The position numbers and the translations under genes were made by a program. A stretch of 64,000 nt of DNA from NCBI RefSeq assembly GCF_000208925.1, contig NW_001914888.1, positions 1 to 64,000 on the forward strand, written 5' to 3'. Under the pieces are notes generated by a model. The model had not been told where the DNA came from and did no database searches. It saw nothing but the letters and a program-made list of their open reading frames with translations. The stretch's first letter is position 1; each line of letters begins with the position of its first letter. This DNA is from Entamoeba histolytica HM-1:IMSS (lineage: Eukaryota > Evosea > Mastigamoebida > Endamoebidae). Shown here one piece after another: positions 31,881-42,473 of this stretch.

Positions 31881-32533
31881 ATTTTTGTTATTTTTTTAAG
31901 TTTCTGTTAATTACTCAGTTCTTTTGGAGAAGAATTGGATGATTTCTTTTGGCTTCTAATTTCATTCTTAAAACAAACTCCATTTTCATTTCTTTCCTTT
32001 CTGAAGATTCTTTATGAATATGCGTATAAAGCACTTAATTTTAAGTTTTTTAAAATTTCAGGAATTATACCTAATAATTCGATATTATTAACCAGTTCTT
32101 AGAATATAAGAATCAAAAAATTTGTTTTGTTTCTTTCTTTTTTTTTTCTAAAGGGTTTTTTTATTTCATTAGTAATGATAAAAAAATAAGACAAATTGAA
32201 GAGACAGAATTAAATAATACTTAAACACAGAAGAAGAAACACATTGGTTCAATTAAAAAGAGTAAAATCACAAAAGTTTATTTGAAATAACTTTGTTTCC
32301 AAAACAATTTTGAGGTGATATTAAATAAATACTTATATTTGTTATGAAGTTATTAAAAGAACATTGAATAGTCATTATTTAATGATGAAAGATGTTAAAA
32401 AGGATTGTTCAAAGAGTTAAATATTTATAAACCTTAATTTTTAAGTCATTTGATATATGAAACAAACCACTTCTTCAAATAACTGTTTAATCAATACAAA
32501 TTTGATTTCATTTTACATTAGTAAAACAATGTA
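31881..32533. other. Spacer, no gene seen
   Basis: About 650 bp, AT-rich, with the promoter of the kinase gene at its left end. An ATGATGA sequence at about 32380 has no matching D box, so I do not call an RNA. Confidence 0.45.
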
Positions 32534-34462
32534 TTAATTTCCCTTTTTAGGAGGGACAGGAGCTTTCTTGAGTGGAACTTGATATTTCTTTCCATTTGCA
32601 TCTACAAACGAAGTTGGAGTAATTGGTTTTGAAATTGGAGTGGAAGAAGTAGGTGAACCGCTATAATATGTTGAAACGGATAATGAGATTTTTGGTTGTG
32701 TTATTTGAGTTAAAGGTTGATTTTCTTCTTTAACAATGATTGTTTTTCTAGAGTCATTTGGATTTAAAGTTGCAGAAAATGTTCCTATTTTTGATGATCG
32801 AGTTAAGAAGATTGAACCTGTTGTTCCATTTAAGAAAACCGAAGATTTTCTCATTTCTTCAGATTCATCTTTTTGACGTTGTGAATCACTTTTTTCTGTT
32901 TCATAAAAAGATAAATATTGAAGAACCTTAGAAAATGAACTCCGTTGGAGAATTTCAGTATCTGATTTATGTTTATTAATAGAGATATCAACTTGTTCCC
33001 AACGACGAGTATTATCAAATTGATTTTCTAATTCATCACAGTCTTCTTCTAAGCAATCCATACATTGTCTATCAAAACTTTCTTTTTCAAAAAGAAAACA
33101 ATCACAAGACTTACATCTCAAACATTCAGTATGAAATAATAAATTTTTTCCATATACACAAACTGCTCTATCCATATCTATCTTCTGACCACAACCACAA
33201 CATTTTTGAGGTTCATTAGAAATATCTTTCATTTTTAAGAATGAAGGTTTTTTCTTTGACTTAAATAATGGACAATCAATGAAGATAGATCTTCTAAATT
33301 CAGGCATTACAGAAATATAATTAATTCTATGTTGAATAAAACGCTCAAACATTTGAGATTGATTAAATGCAGTTAAAAATACTTGTAATTCATTAGAACT
33401 TGATTTAATGAAATTTTTATCATTAAACACAAAACCAATACTTTGTTGTTCAAAGAAAGCAAAATACCTTCCAAAGAGATCAAGGAATAATTGACTAAAA
33501 CAATTACAAATTAGACTATCAGGATGTTCAAATGTTGGATTATCAATAATACTTTTTAGTTGATTTAATAATCTACCAGTTTCTTTAAAGGCAAAGAGAT
33601 TTAACCCACTCTTACGTTTTTGAAATTTAGAAGTTGAAACATTGTAAATATTAATGTCTAAAGTATTTGAATACAACTTGTTAATATTTATTAATCCTTG
33701 TTGGGTTGTTCCAAAAAGCATTGGTGTTGGACAACCAGCAAAACCAGCATAACTTTCTTCTATAGGTAACATAGGAATTAAAACACCTTGCCATTCAAAA
33801 GGAATTAAAATTTGTAAAAAGGCTTGAATAATTGGCATTCCTTGATCAATTGATTCTACCAAAAACATTGTATTTTCTTCAAGTAAAATCCTACCAACTA
33901 ATTCAACAAAATCTGCAGGACCGAATTTTTTTAATATAGGAAAAATAGGAATTTCTGGATTATGAGAAATTATAGTAGACTCATTAATAACTAAATCAGA
34001 CTCAGGATATTCACATTCTTTTAATTGATCAAAAAGGTCTATGAGGTGTGTTAACCCTTTTGTATCTAATACTTCTTTTAATACTGGAAGAAGACGAATA
34101 TATAAAGAAGAATATCTCCCACTCACTAAAACTAATATCTTTGGTGTTTTATCATCACTCCATCGTTGAACATAATAATAATATCGTTTCCCATTTTCAT
34201 CTGTTGAAACAAAGGAATGAATTAAAGATGGAATAGTTAAAAGATCTTCTTTCTTTACAATTTTTGGAACATCAGGATAAATAAAATACATTACATTTGC
34301 TATATTATTTCTACTTTCATCATTAATTCCACATTTAATATTAATATGCAATGGATCATTTTCAGATGATGTTACAGTTAAATAAAATGCTTGTAAAAGC
34401 AATTGATGTGGATATTTTGGTTCCAGATTAGTTGGACTTTCACTGAATTGTTTAATAGACAT
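32534..34462 (-). CDS. DENN-domain protein with LIM zinc finger
   Basis: 642 residues, single exon. The N-terminal 400 residues fit a tripartite DENN module: uDENN-like ILVLVSGRYSSLYIRLLPVL, then cDENN-like 'FGPADFVELVGRILLEENTM' and FEWQGVLIPMLPIEE, then a helical dDENN. DENN domains are exchange factors for Rab GTPases. A LIM finger follows at 421-475: CCGCGQKIDMDRAV, FHTECLRCKSCDCFLF, QCMDCLEEDC. The remaining 165 residues are Ser/Thr-rich and end in a proline motif (KKAPVPPKK) that could bind SH3 domains. LIM with DENN would link Rab activation to the actin cytoskeleton. Confidence 0.78.
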   Translation of the reverse strand: MSIKQFSESPTNLEPKYPHQLLLQAFYLTVTSSENDPLHINIKCGINDESRNNIANVMYFIYPDVPKIVKKEDLLTIPSLIHSFVSTDENGKRYYYYVQRWSDDKTPKILVLVSGRYSSLYIRLLPVLKEVLDTKGLTHLIDLFDQLKECEYPESDLVINESTIISHNPEIPIFPILKKFGPADFVELVGRILLEENTMFLVESIDQGMPIIQAFLQILIPFEWQGVLIPMLPIEESYAGFAGCPTPMLFGTTQQGLININKLYSNTLDINIYNVSTSKFQKRKSGLNLFAFKETGRLLNQLKSIIDNPTFEHPDSLICNCFSQLFLDLFGRYFAFFEQQSIGFVFNDKNFIKSSSNELQVFLTAFNQSQMFERFIQHRINYISVMPEFRRSIFIDCPLFKSKKKPSFLKMKDISNEPQKCCGCGQKIDMDRAVCVYGKNLLFHTECLRCKSCDCFLFEKESFDRQCMDCLEEDCDELENQFDNTRRWEQVDISINKHKSDTEILQRSSFSKVLQYLSFYETEKSDSQRQKDESEEMRKSSVFLNGTTGSIFLTRSSKIGTFSATLNPNDSRKTIIVKEENQPLTQITQPKISLSVSTYYSGSPTSSTPISKPITPTSFVDANGKKYQVPLKKAPVPPKKGN

Positions 34463-35275
34463 TCTATTTTTATTAGTTCTTCAACAAAGAAATTTTTCCT
34501 TTTTTTCTTTTAAAAATTTATTTTTTTACTAAAATTTCTTTTATTTCTTCTTCTATTTGTAAATAAAATATCTTAAAAAAATATAAATTATTGAAAGATT
34601 CTCTTAATTACGAGATTTTTTATTATCTCTTTTTTTAATCTCTTGAATTACTTTTTTCTTTTTTTCTTAACTTTTCTTATAAATAAGTATTAAATTTTTA
34701 ATACTTCAGTGATGTTAATAAAAGTGATTTTGTTATTGAGACTATCTTAAACTTATAAAGTCTTTAGTTTATCATTTTCTCATTTTTATTTAACATTAAA
34801 TTTGGTAATTTTTTTAAAAATAAGTTTTGTGGATATTAGTTAATAACTAAAAATTCACTTATGTAAATTAACTTTTTTGTTTTGAAAAATGGTGATTTGA
34901 TTTGTTCAATTTTTATTCAAAAAATTATAGAAATTAATCAGAAATGAAGTTTTAATAAAGTTATTATTTTAAAAGTTTTTAATAAAAAGTATTGTAAATT
35001 AATATTTTATTGTTATTTACAATTCCAAATTAGTTATTAACAAACAATTAGTTATTAAATGAATAAATTCGAGTATTATCAATAATTCATTAAAATTTGA
35101 TTTCTTTTATGAAAAAAAGAAAATAAATAATATGTTATTATTATAATTAAAAAAATAAAACTTTTATTTAAAAAAAAAATGGAAAAAGAAAGAAAACCAA
35201 AAAACAGAAAATGAATAAAATTAAGGTTTTTGTTTTATACACAAGAAAGAGCCATTAAAACAGAAAAGGCTCTAA
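34463..35275. other. Very AT-rich spacer, no gene seen
   Basis: About 810 bp of AT-rich sequence with T-runs near 34500 and 34660 and an A-run near 35160. No feature is recognised. Confidence 0.45.
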
Positions 35276-35935
35276 TTAATGAAAGTATTGAATATTTTGA
35301 GCATAAACACCAAAATTAAATGCTCTTTTAGAAAGAGTATTGTATTGAACTCTACAACGCTCTGAAGTATCTTCTTTTTCTCCTAATAACCTATAATATT
35401 TTTTTAATAAAGCAGCGTTATTATATAATAATGACTGTAATTGAAGAAACATTTGAATATATTGGGGTTTATCAATTTCAAAAGAGGAATTTTGTGAATG
35501 AACTGAAGGAGATAATTCAATAGAATTAACTACAGTTTTAGTACCACTTTCAGATGACTCACTTTTATTATCATTACTAGTTTTACTACGGATCCTAAAA
35601 GAAGCTCTTAACTTAAAATTTTTACCAGTTTCAATATTAGTACAATGATTAAAAGTGTCTAATAATATTTTTTTCCAATGTGGTTTAGTAAAAACACTAA
35701 AATGTTTTAAACAATTCCAATGTTCATTAACAAATTCATAAATATCTTGCTTCATTGAATAAAATTCTTTTTCTGGTTTTAGTTCTTTTAAGGATTTAAG
35801 AATAAGAATACAAAGGTCTGTAGTTTTTATTTTCTTTATACCATTTGTAAGAAGTACAACTCTTTTACATAAACAACAAGTGCAACAATACTGGGATTCA
35901 AACTTTCTTTCACAATTAAAATTAGAGGTTTGCAT
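35276..35935 (-). CDS. Unrecognised Entamoeba protein with Cys-rich N-terminus
   Basis: 219 residues from ATG 35935. The frame is open a further 50 or so bases upstream without an ATG, so a small upstream exon may exist. The N-terminus has a CCTCCLCKR cluster. Residues about 35-110 are a helical block with aromatic residues (MKQDIYEFVNEHWNCLKHFS, KPHWKKILLDTFNHC) that looks like a compact domain. A Ser-rich linker and a C-terminal coiled segment (LLYNNAALLKKYYRLLGE) follow. No known family is recognised. Confidence 0.6.
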   Translation of the reverse strand: MQTSNFNCERKFESQYCCTCCLCKRVVLLTNGIKKIKTTDLCILILKSLKELKPEKEFYSMKQDIYEFVNEHWNCLKHFSVFTKPHWKKILLDTFNHCTNIETGKNFKLRASFRIRSKTSNDNKSESSESGTKTVVNSIELSPSVHSQNSSFEIDKPQYIQMFLQLQSLLYNNAALLKKYYRLLGEKEDTSERCRVQYNTLSKRAFNFGVYAQNIQYFH

Positions 35936-37117
35936 TGGAGACTTAAAATGTTTGAGTAACTTCAAGTTTAAATACCTTCTAGGTTTGCTATTTTTGTTTT
36001 ACATTTTCATTTTTTGTTCTTTTCATAACCTTACCATTTACGAAATCTTTTTTACGTTTACTATGTCTTGTTTGTCATCACCAATTTGCCCTTTTTACTA
36101 TTAGCTTAATTTTTTTTTATTATATTTTCTTCTGAATAGTTTTAATTCATTAGGATTAAATTTGAAACAACCTAATATAAGATGTTAAGAATCTTCTTCC
36201 TTAAAGAGAAACTAGAACTAATAATTTATATAGTATATATAATATAAACTAAAAGTGATATTAATATGAAACACACGACAGCTACAAACCCTTATGATTT
36301 TTGTAATGATGTTTTTAAATGTTCTCTATGTTAAATGTTCTCTATGAAGAAATGAAAAGAACAGAAAGACAAGAAATAAAATTGAATAAAATAATATGAA
36401 GTAAAAGTAAATAAATGAAAATGTTGAGAAAGAATAAAAGGGGATATAAGAATATAATTATTATCAAATCAATAAGAAAGGTTTGATATCCCCCGTTCTA
36501 TCTATTTGTTTAAAGAACAAAAGATAGATTGGGTTGAATATTACACCAAATTACCTTAGTAATTTAAAGAGAACTAAAGAGTAATAATAGTATTTGGTGG
36601 TTGTTAAAACAATCACTCTTATAACACTTACCTTATCTCTTTTTTTTTAAAGGATTAATCATTAAAAAGTAAAGTAATCGTAATTACTAATACTTTATTA
36701 AAATTTAGGAGATTATTATTTTTGAGTTTAAATAGCCTATTCTTCTTCTTATTTTTTCTTTTTGATGACATTAGTTTTTTATTTTTAATAACTTTTATTA
36801 TTCGTAATGGTTTTGAATAAAAAAAGAAGAATTAAGAAGAATGCATAAGAAAAATTTTTGTATTTTTATTGGTTTTTTTAAATAATCTCATTTGTTCTAT
36901 TTTTAAATTTCATTTAATTCTTTTTCTACTGATTTTTTTATGTTGTTGAAGATTAAAATTTAAAAACAAAAAATCTTAAAATTTTAATTTTTTTGTTATT
37001 TATTTCAAAGAAAATAGAAAGATTAGAATCGAAGAATAGAAAGGTGTAGAATCTAGTCGAAGTTATGAGAGAAATGATATAAACAAATCAAGATCTCATT
37101 TAATTCACTTCATTAGT
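35936..37117. other. Spacer with a structured-RNA candidate
   Basis: About 1.2 kb without a protein gene. The centre (36440-36614) contains several stem-forming inverted repeats, described separately as an H/ACA candidate. The rest is AT-rich, with the RidA promoter at the right end. Confidence 0.5.
36490..36614 (+). ncRNA. Candidate H/ACA-box snoRNA
   Basis: Two hairpins in a row. The first pairs TCTATCT (36497-36503) and TTTGTT (36505-36510) with AACAAA (36516-36521) and AGATAGA (36522-36528), closed by CCC/GGG. Then comes ATATTA (36538-36543), matching the H box ANANNA. The second hairpin pairs CACCAAAT (36544-36551) with ATTTGGTG (36592-36599), has an inner stem TTAGT/ACTAA and an internal loop that could be a guide pocket. 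ACA follows at 36609-36611, three bases before the proposed end. The length (125 nt) fits. The first hairpin lacks an obvious pocket, and the ACA is about 10 nt past the stem. Confidence 0.4.
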
Positions 37118-37501
37118 ATGAGTAAATTAACTGTTGTTGCATCTCCACTTGCTCCAGAAGCTGTTGGTGCTTATTCTCAAGCTATTATTTGTAATGGTAT
37201 GGTTTATTGTAGTGGACAAATTGGATTAGATAGAAAAACTGGTGATTTTGCTGGTAAAACTATTGAAGAACAATCTAAACAAGTTATGACAAATCTTAAG
37301 TATGTTCTTGAAGAAGCTGGTTCTTCTATGGACAAAGTCGTAAAGACTACCTGCCTTCTTGCTGATATTAAAGACTTTGGAGTCTTTAATGGTATTTATG
37401 CTGAAGCTTTTGGAAATCATAAGCCTGCTAGAGCTTGTTTCGCTGCAGCTGCTCTTCCAAAAGGTGCTTTAGTTGAAGTTGAATGCATTGCTACTCTCTA
37501 A
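37118..37501 (+). CDS. RidA/YjgF/UK114 family imine deaminase
   Basis: 127 residues, the standard RidA length. AVGAYSQAI, YCSGQIGLD and the C-terminal 'KPARACFAAAALPKGALVEV' block are all typical. Arg105 and Glu120, the substrate-binding residues of the deaminating RidA subgroup, are present. RidA hydrolyses reactive 2-aminoacrylate/iminobutanoate products of serine/threonine dehydratases, relevant in an organism that ferments amino acids. The coding sequence is less AT-rich and more codon-biased (many GCT and GGT) than its neighbours, suggesting high expression. Confidence 0.93.
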   Translation: MSKLTVVASPLAPEAVGAYSQAIICNGMVYCSGQIGLDRKTGDFAGKTIEEQSKQVMTNLKYVLEEAGSSMDKVVKTTCLLADIKDFGVFNGIYAEAFGNHKPARACFAAAALPKGALVEVECIATL

Positions 37502-37584
37502 ATTACATTTCTTTCTTTTGTTTTGGTCTTTTTTATTAAAATAAGATATAACAAATAGTTTTACTTGTAAAGAATTATTTTCAA

Positions 37585-38991
37585 CTAATCTAAATCCATC
37601 CAATCATGTTGTGTTGTTGTTTGGATAAACAACTCTTCTATTGATACTGCCATTTGGGAAACTTGTTTACAAAAGTGATATTCCAATTTACAAATACCTA
37701 CTTCTAAAGCTGATTCATTTAACAATTTTAAAACATCAAATCCTTTGAACATACACACTATTAACAACTCTTTTATTCTAGTCAATGTTTGAATAAGAAA
37801 ATCGTTGGAACAGAAGAGCTGAAGTAAAAAGATTCCATATAACTCAAATATTGGAAGACAACATAACGTTAATTTAAATTGTTCATTTGCATGAAGCACA
37901 AGATTGTTTAGGAAAAATATCAGTGATTGTAATTCTTTTATTGTAAAATAATGACTTTTTGCAATAATCGTTTGGATAATTTCAACTAACTCGGTATTGA
38001 AATCTAAATAATACATTGTCAAATTACCAAAAATAATTAAAAGTTGTGAAATATCATTTTCATTATGTTGTGGTCCATTTAATAATTCCTTAAGTAGTAC
38101 AACCATTTTATTCACAGCTTCTTTAGAAATACATGTCTTTCCTAAATTTTCATTTAGCATTGATAATTCCGTAAAGAAATTTAGAATGGAATGAAATAAA
38201 AAATTGTTTTTAGTAAAGAGAAAATATGTAATCGTTGGTAATAGTTGTGATTTAGATAATAATGGTTTGCAATAAGGTTTTTGTGTAATTAGTAATGACA
38301 AACAATCAACAAAGGTGTTTGACAATGGTCGAGTATTTAGGAACAATGTAAGTATTTGGTGAAAATATTCATAAGGATAAATGGAATGTTCTATAATTCT
38401 TTTAAAGCAAGCAGCACAACTATCAACCGTAGAAGGGTATTGGTGGTATAACTGAATACAAGAGCACAAAGAAGAGAGAAGGTCTTGTACCTGAACCACA
38501 GACAATGAAGGAGCTAGTCCAAGTAAATTAGCTAAAAGCCATAGTGCTGTTAGACGAAGTTCATTATCAAATCTGGTAATAAATGGATTTATTATTGAGA
38601 AAATGTTATAACTAAAGATAATTTGTGAATCGAAATTCTCGAAAGAACTAATAGCCGTAAGTATCCATAATATAATTTCAAGAGCTTGATTGGAACTTTG
38701 TTTATTTTGTAATATTATCAATACAATTTGAGTCCCATTATTGTCTATAAATTCATTGTTCCAATTTCTTTTACTCTTCATTATTATTGTTCTCAGTTTC
38801 TTTAAATTTTCATCTACATCAATTCCTTTTTGTATTTTTAATAATAGTCCTTGAATACTTTCGTGGAGAATATTGATATTATTCCTTTGATTTAGTAATA
38901 TCTCTTGTCTTCTTTGAGTCCTTAAAAGTTTAGTCATTTCATTTCTTGTTTGGCACAGTGAAGATAAGGAAGGTGCAACTCGAAAACTCAT
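37585..38991 (-). CDS. Divergent importin-alpha-like armadillo protein (1)
   Basis: 468 residues, nearly all helical armadillo/HEAT-like repeats (for example ALEIILWILTAISSF, LRLTALWLLANLLGLAPSLS). The WLLANL pattern resembles the 'WALSNL' helices of importin alpha, with most of the binding Trp/Asn pairs changed. The N-terminus has a basic helix (MTKLLRTQRRQEILLNQRNN) like an importin-beta-binding region. A nuclear transport adaptor is the best guess, but it is far from canonical importin alpha. It is convergent with RidA, 83 bp apart. Confidence 0.6.
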   Translation of the reverse strand: MSFRVAPSLSSLCQTRNEMTKLLRTQRRQEILLNQRNNINILHESIQGLLLKIQKGIDVDENLKKLRTIIMKSKRNWNNEFIDNNGTQIVLIILQNKQSSNQALEIILWILTAISSFENFDSQIIFSYNIFSIINPFITRFDNELRLTALWLLANLLGLAPSLSVVQVQDLLSSLCSCIQLYHQYPSTVDSCAACFKRIIEHSIYPYEYFHQILTLFLNTRPLSNTFVDCLSLLITQKPYCKPLLSKSQLLPTITYFLFTKNNFLFHSILNFFTELSMLNENLGKTCISKEAVNKMVVLLKELLNGPQHNENDISQLLIIFGNLTMYYLDFNTELVEIIQTIIAKSHYFTIKELQSLIFFLNNLVLHANEQFKLTLCCLPIFELYGIFLLQLFCSNDFLIQTLTRIKELLIVCMFKGFDVLKLLNESALEVGICKLEYHFCKQVSQMAVSIEELFIQTTTQHDWMDLD

Positions 38992-39391
38992 CTATTGGAT
39001 AAAACAACTAAGTTCCATAAAAAGAGTATAATATATTTAGATACACTTTTTTTAACTTTTTAGGTACTTAGTCGTTTTTATTTTGTTCTTATTTTCGTTG
39101 TCTCTTTAGTTTTGTCATCAGCAATGTCATTAGTCTTTTTTTTTATCTAATATGGTTTGTTCTTACTTGTTTTTATTTGTTTCTTAATCAAATTAATTTG
39201 ATAAATTAAAAATGGAAAGTCTCATTCCATTCTGGTTTTTCTTCTCATAAGATTTCTCTCTTCTTTCTACTCTTTCACTAGAAAGTGATGTCATGACTTT
39301 AATAAAATGATATGATAGAAAAGAGATGACAAAGTGAGATGAAAAGAGAATCTAAGATAGACCCTTATTCCAAGAAAGATTTCAGTTATTT
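38992..39391. other. Shared promoter region of divergent genes
   Basis: 400 bp between the importin-like (-) and VHS (+) genes. It holds mixed runs such as gaaagtgatgtcatgac. No confident core motif is seen. Confidence 0.4.
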
Positions 39392-40356
39392 ATGTTAATG
39401 AATAAATCCCAAAAATCTAAAACACCAAAAAGAAAAATAACGTGGGACTTAGCAGCTCAATTAATTGAATATGCAACTGCTGCAGATCTCAAAATTATTG
39501 ATGAACCGACTAACTTAAGAATATGTAACTTATTAAAAGCTAATAAGAATAAAGCTAAAGATTTATTGAATGTACTAAGAAAAAGAATGCTCAATAAAAG
39601 AGATAATGTTGTTTATTTGTCACTTGTTTTACTCCAACAAACAATTATTGAATGTCCAGAACTTATTGACTTATATTCAACAAGTGCATGGCAAGATTGT
39701 TTTATCACAACACTACTACGAACTAATGTATTAATTGAAACAAAGAAAAAACTCTTATCAATTATTCGTGGAATGACTGAGTCATTCCCAAATGACTTAT
39801 TATTCAAAGATACTTATGAACAAATAATTCAACACGGTATTGATTTTCCTGAAGCTGCTCATTTTGGTTTGTTTTGTTTATTTTAATTTATTTAATAACA
39901 AACATAATAGTATAGACAAAGAAGTTACGTTTGTAACAAAAATATCTAAATCAAAGTTTATTGATGAGTGTGAACAGTTGATTGGGTATTGTCAATTCTT
40001 AAACCAGTCATTTGATTATTTAACTATTTTAGAAGTTTGATGTTTTGAATAGAATTTGTACATTAAGATACAAATGAAATTATTAATTATAATAGTTAGA
40101 ACAATTGAAAGAAGACATGGAAATAAAAGAAATAATATTTAAGTTAGAAAAAGCTCAACCAATTATTATTTCTTTATTAAGAAAAAAAGATTTGTCAATG
40201 GATGTGATTCAATTAGTAAAAACAACTCATGAGCAAATTAAAACAACATTAGAACGTCATAAAAAATTAACAGAAAAGTGGGTACATTTAGCATGTACAG
40301 ATAAGAAGATAGTAGAAAATACACAATTTATGTTTGAATCAAAGAAATTAAGATAA
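39392..40356 (+). CDS. VHS-domain trafficking adaptor with GAT-like helices (three exons)
   Basis: Exons are 39392-39866, 39916-40034 and 40096-40356. Introns are 49 nt (GTTTGT to TATAG) and 61 nt (GTTTGA to AATAG) and the frame is kept, giving about 284 residues. Residues 18-160 are a VHS superhelix: TWDLAAQLIEYATAADLKII, RKRMLNKRDNVVYLSLVLLQ, and 'LLSIIRGMTESFPND'. The C-terminal 120 residues are helical (DVIQLVKTTHEQIKTTLERH) like a GAT domain of GGA/TOM1 proteins, which bind ubiquitin and ARF. There is no GAE ear or clathrin-box tail. A role in endosomal sorting is likely. Confidence 0.8.
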
Positions 40357-40433
40357 ATTCAGATATTTATTTGTTTTATCATTATTTACTTTCTATGAAA
40401 AAAAGAAGAATAATAAACTTAAAAATATTAAAT

Positions 40434-41602
40434 ATGTCTGGTGATATAGACATCTTTGGAGATGATAGTTCTATTGATATTCCTATCACAAAAGAACAAC
40501 ACCAATTTAATGAAGCTATTGAGTCAATAACAGATAAAGATGGATATTTTCGTTTGTACTCTTTTTGGAAAAAAGATGAATTAGAAAGAAATAATAACTC
40601 ATTGTAGTTGGAAGAAATGGAGAAGTTGTAAATGGGTATCAACTAGAAAAGAAGGTTGGACAAGGAACATTTGGAACTGTTTATTTAGCGAAAAAAATAA
40701 CAACAACAACAAAAGAAGAAGAAGTTGCATTAAAAATTATTCGTAAAAATGAAAGAATGGTAAAGTTGTCACAAAAAGAGGCACAATTAGTAAAAGAAGT
40801 GATGTCACTAAAAGGAATTTATATTGTTCAGTTAATAACTGAATTTATGTATAAAGATCATTATTGCATTGTTCTTGAAAAAATGGATATGAGTTTGAGA
40901 GAATTATTATCACATAAACCAAATGAAGAAGGAATTGATATATTTCATATACAACGTTATGGAAAACAATTATTTGAAGCCCTTCATGTATTACATACAA
41001 AATGTGAAATATATCATTGTGATATTAAACCTGATAATATTTTAATTGATCTTCATTCAGATACAATTAAATTAGCAGATTTTGGTACAGCACTTCATCC
41101 ATATGAATTAACTATTGATAGTGAATTAGGAAGTAGATATTATAGACCACCAGAAGTAATGGTTGGCTATCCATTTGATGGATCATTTGATAATTGGAGT
41201 AGTGGTGTAACACTATATGAATTATTTACACATTCATTTTTATTTACTGGGGAAAGTAATAATGACATGTTATATCAAATTATTCAACTTAAAGGTTCAT
41301 TTCCTCAGAAAATGATTCGAGAAGGGAAATTTTCATCAAATCATTTTACACAAGACTTTAAATTCATTCATTATGAAACAGATGTGTTTGGAAAAGAACT
41401 TGCAAGAAGAATTTCTTATTCTCAACAACCTATTAGAATTTCATCAAAATTAATTCATTCATTAAAAGAAAGTAATGAACAATTATCATTAATATACATA
41501 TTTGCACAATTACTAGAAAAACTCCTTGTCATTGATCCAACAAAACGATTTAATTCGATTCAGGCGATAAATCACACCTTCTTTACACAAACAAAGGAAT
41601 AG
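40434..41602 (+). CDS. PRP4-type (PRPF4B) splicing kinase
   Basis: Exons are 40434-40551 and 40608-41602; the 56-nt intron (GTTTGT to TGTAG) joins the frame at phase 1, giving 370 residues. The leader 'DKDGYF' then LGRNGEVVNGYQLEKKVGQG matches the 'EGYYR...GE.(I/L)..RY' lead-in of PRP4 kinases. Then come GTFGTVYLA, VALKIIRKN and the catalytic loop YHCDIKPDN, where PRPF4B has HADIKPDN. Activation loop SRYYRPPEVMVGYPFD and FSSNHFTQDFKFIHYETD are also characteristic. PRPF4B phosphorylates spliceosomal PRP6/PRP31 during B-complex assembly. The usual long N-terminal Arg/Ser region is absent. Confidence 0.88.
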
Positions 41603-41725
41603 TATAAGTAATAATATAATTTAATAGTTTTAATAGTTTATACCTAATAATAAAATCAATAATAAAAAGAAGTAACAAAAAAGAAAAGGAAAAAAAAAAA
41701 GAACTTCAAAAAGACATAGTTTTAC

Positions 41726-42345
41726 ATGTCAGGTGAAGAAATAAAAGTCTATACAATTGAAGAACTATTTAAATTAAGAGAAAATAAATTCAATTTTAAT
41801 ATAACATTAACGAAAAAAGTAAAAACTAAAAAGCTATCAAAGAAAAAAGGACAACAAGAAAGTACTTCTCCAGCAGAATTTTTTGTTTGTTTTTTGTTTT
41901 ATTAAAAAAGAAATAATAAAATTAATTTAAATAGGAAAGATATCGATGGATTATGCATGAAGTTATTCTTATTGAAAAAGAAAAACAAACAAAAATGCAT
42001 GGATCTTATTTATATTCCTTGTTTTTACAAGGAAAATTAAATTTACATGAATGTACCGTTAAATCTCAAGATCCAACTATTCCATTTATTTTACAATTAA
42101 AGAAATATATTGACATTTATAAGAAAATATTAGATATTGATAAAGCAAAGGAAGAAGAGAAATTAAGTTTGTTCATTTTATTGTTATTCATCAACTTAAT
42201 TCTATTCTATTAATTCTTTTAAATCATTAATTAAATTATAGAACAAAAAATGGAAGAAATGAATAAACCAAAGGCAGCTGAACCAATCTATAAAGAACAA
42301 ACAAATGAAGAATTATTCGACCCATTAGCAGGATTAGATGAATAA
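41726..42345 (+). CDS. Small protein with an eIF4E-binding-like motif (three exons)
   Basis: Exons are 41726-41884, 41935-42166 and 42242-42345. Introns are 50 and 75 nt, GTTTGT to TAG, with matching phases, giving about 164 residues. At residues 9-15 it reads YTIEELF, matching the Y-x4-L-hydrophobic motif used by eIF4G, 4E-BPs and 4E-T to bind the cap-binding protein. A basic stretch follows (KKVKTKKLSKKKGQQ). The middle is a helical block (RYRWIMHEVILIEKEKQTKM) and the tail is acidic (NEELFDPLAGLDE). No family is recognised. A translational regulator is an inference from one short motif. Confidence 0.62.
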
Positions 42346-42473
42346 AGAAGATAATTATTAAACTAGTTTAAAGTTGTTGCTTTTTTATTCAGAAGGAAAG
42401 AAGAGGTATTCAATTAAATAAAAAATTACATTAATAAAAAGATAAATGGATTGAAAATAAATAATTATTAAAA

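Noticed and set aside
36620..36655. acttacct followed by a T-run, resembling a U1 snRNA 5' end
   Set aside because: Entamoeba 5' splice sites are GTTTGT, so a U1 5' end should read ACAAAC; no Sm site or snRNA fold is visible.
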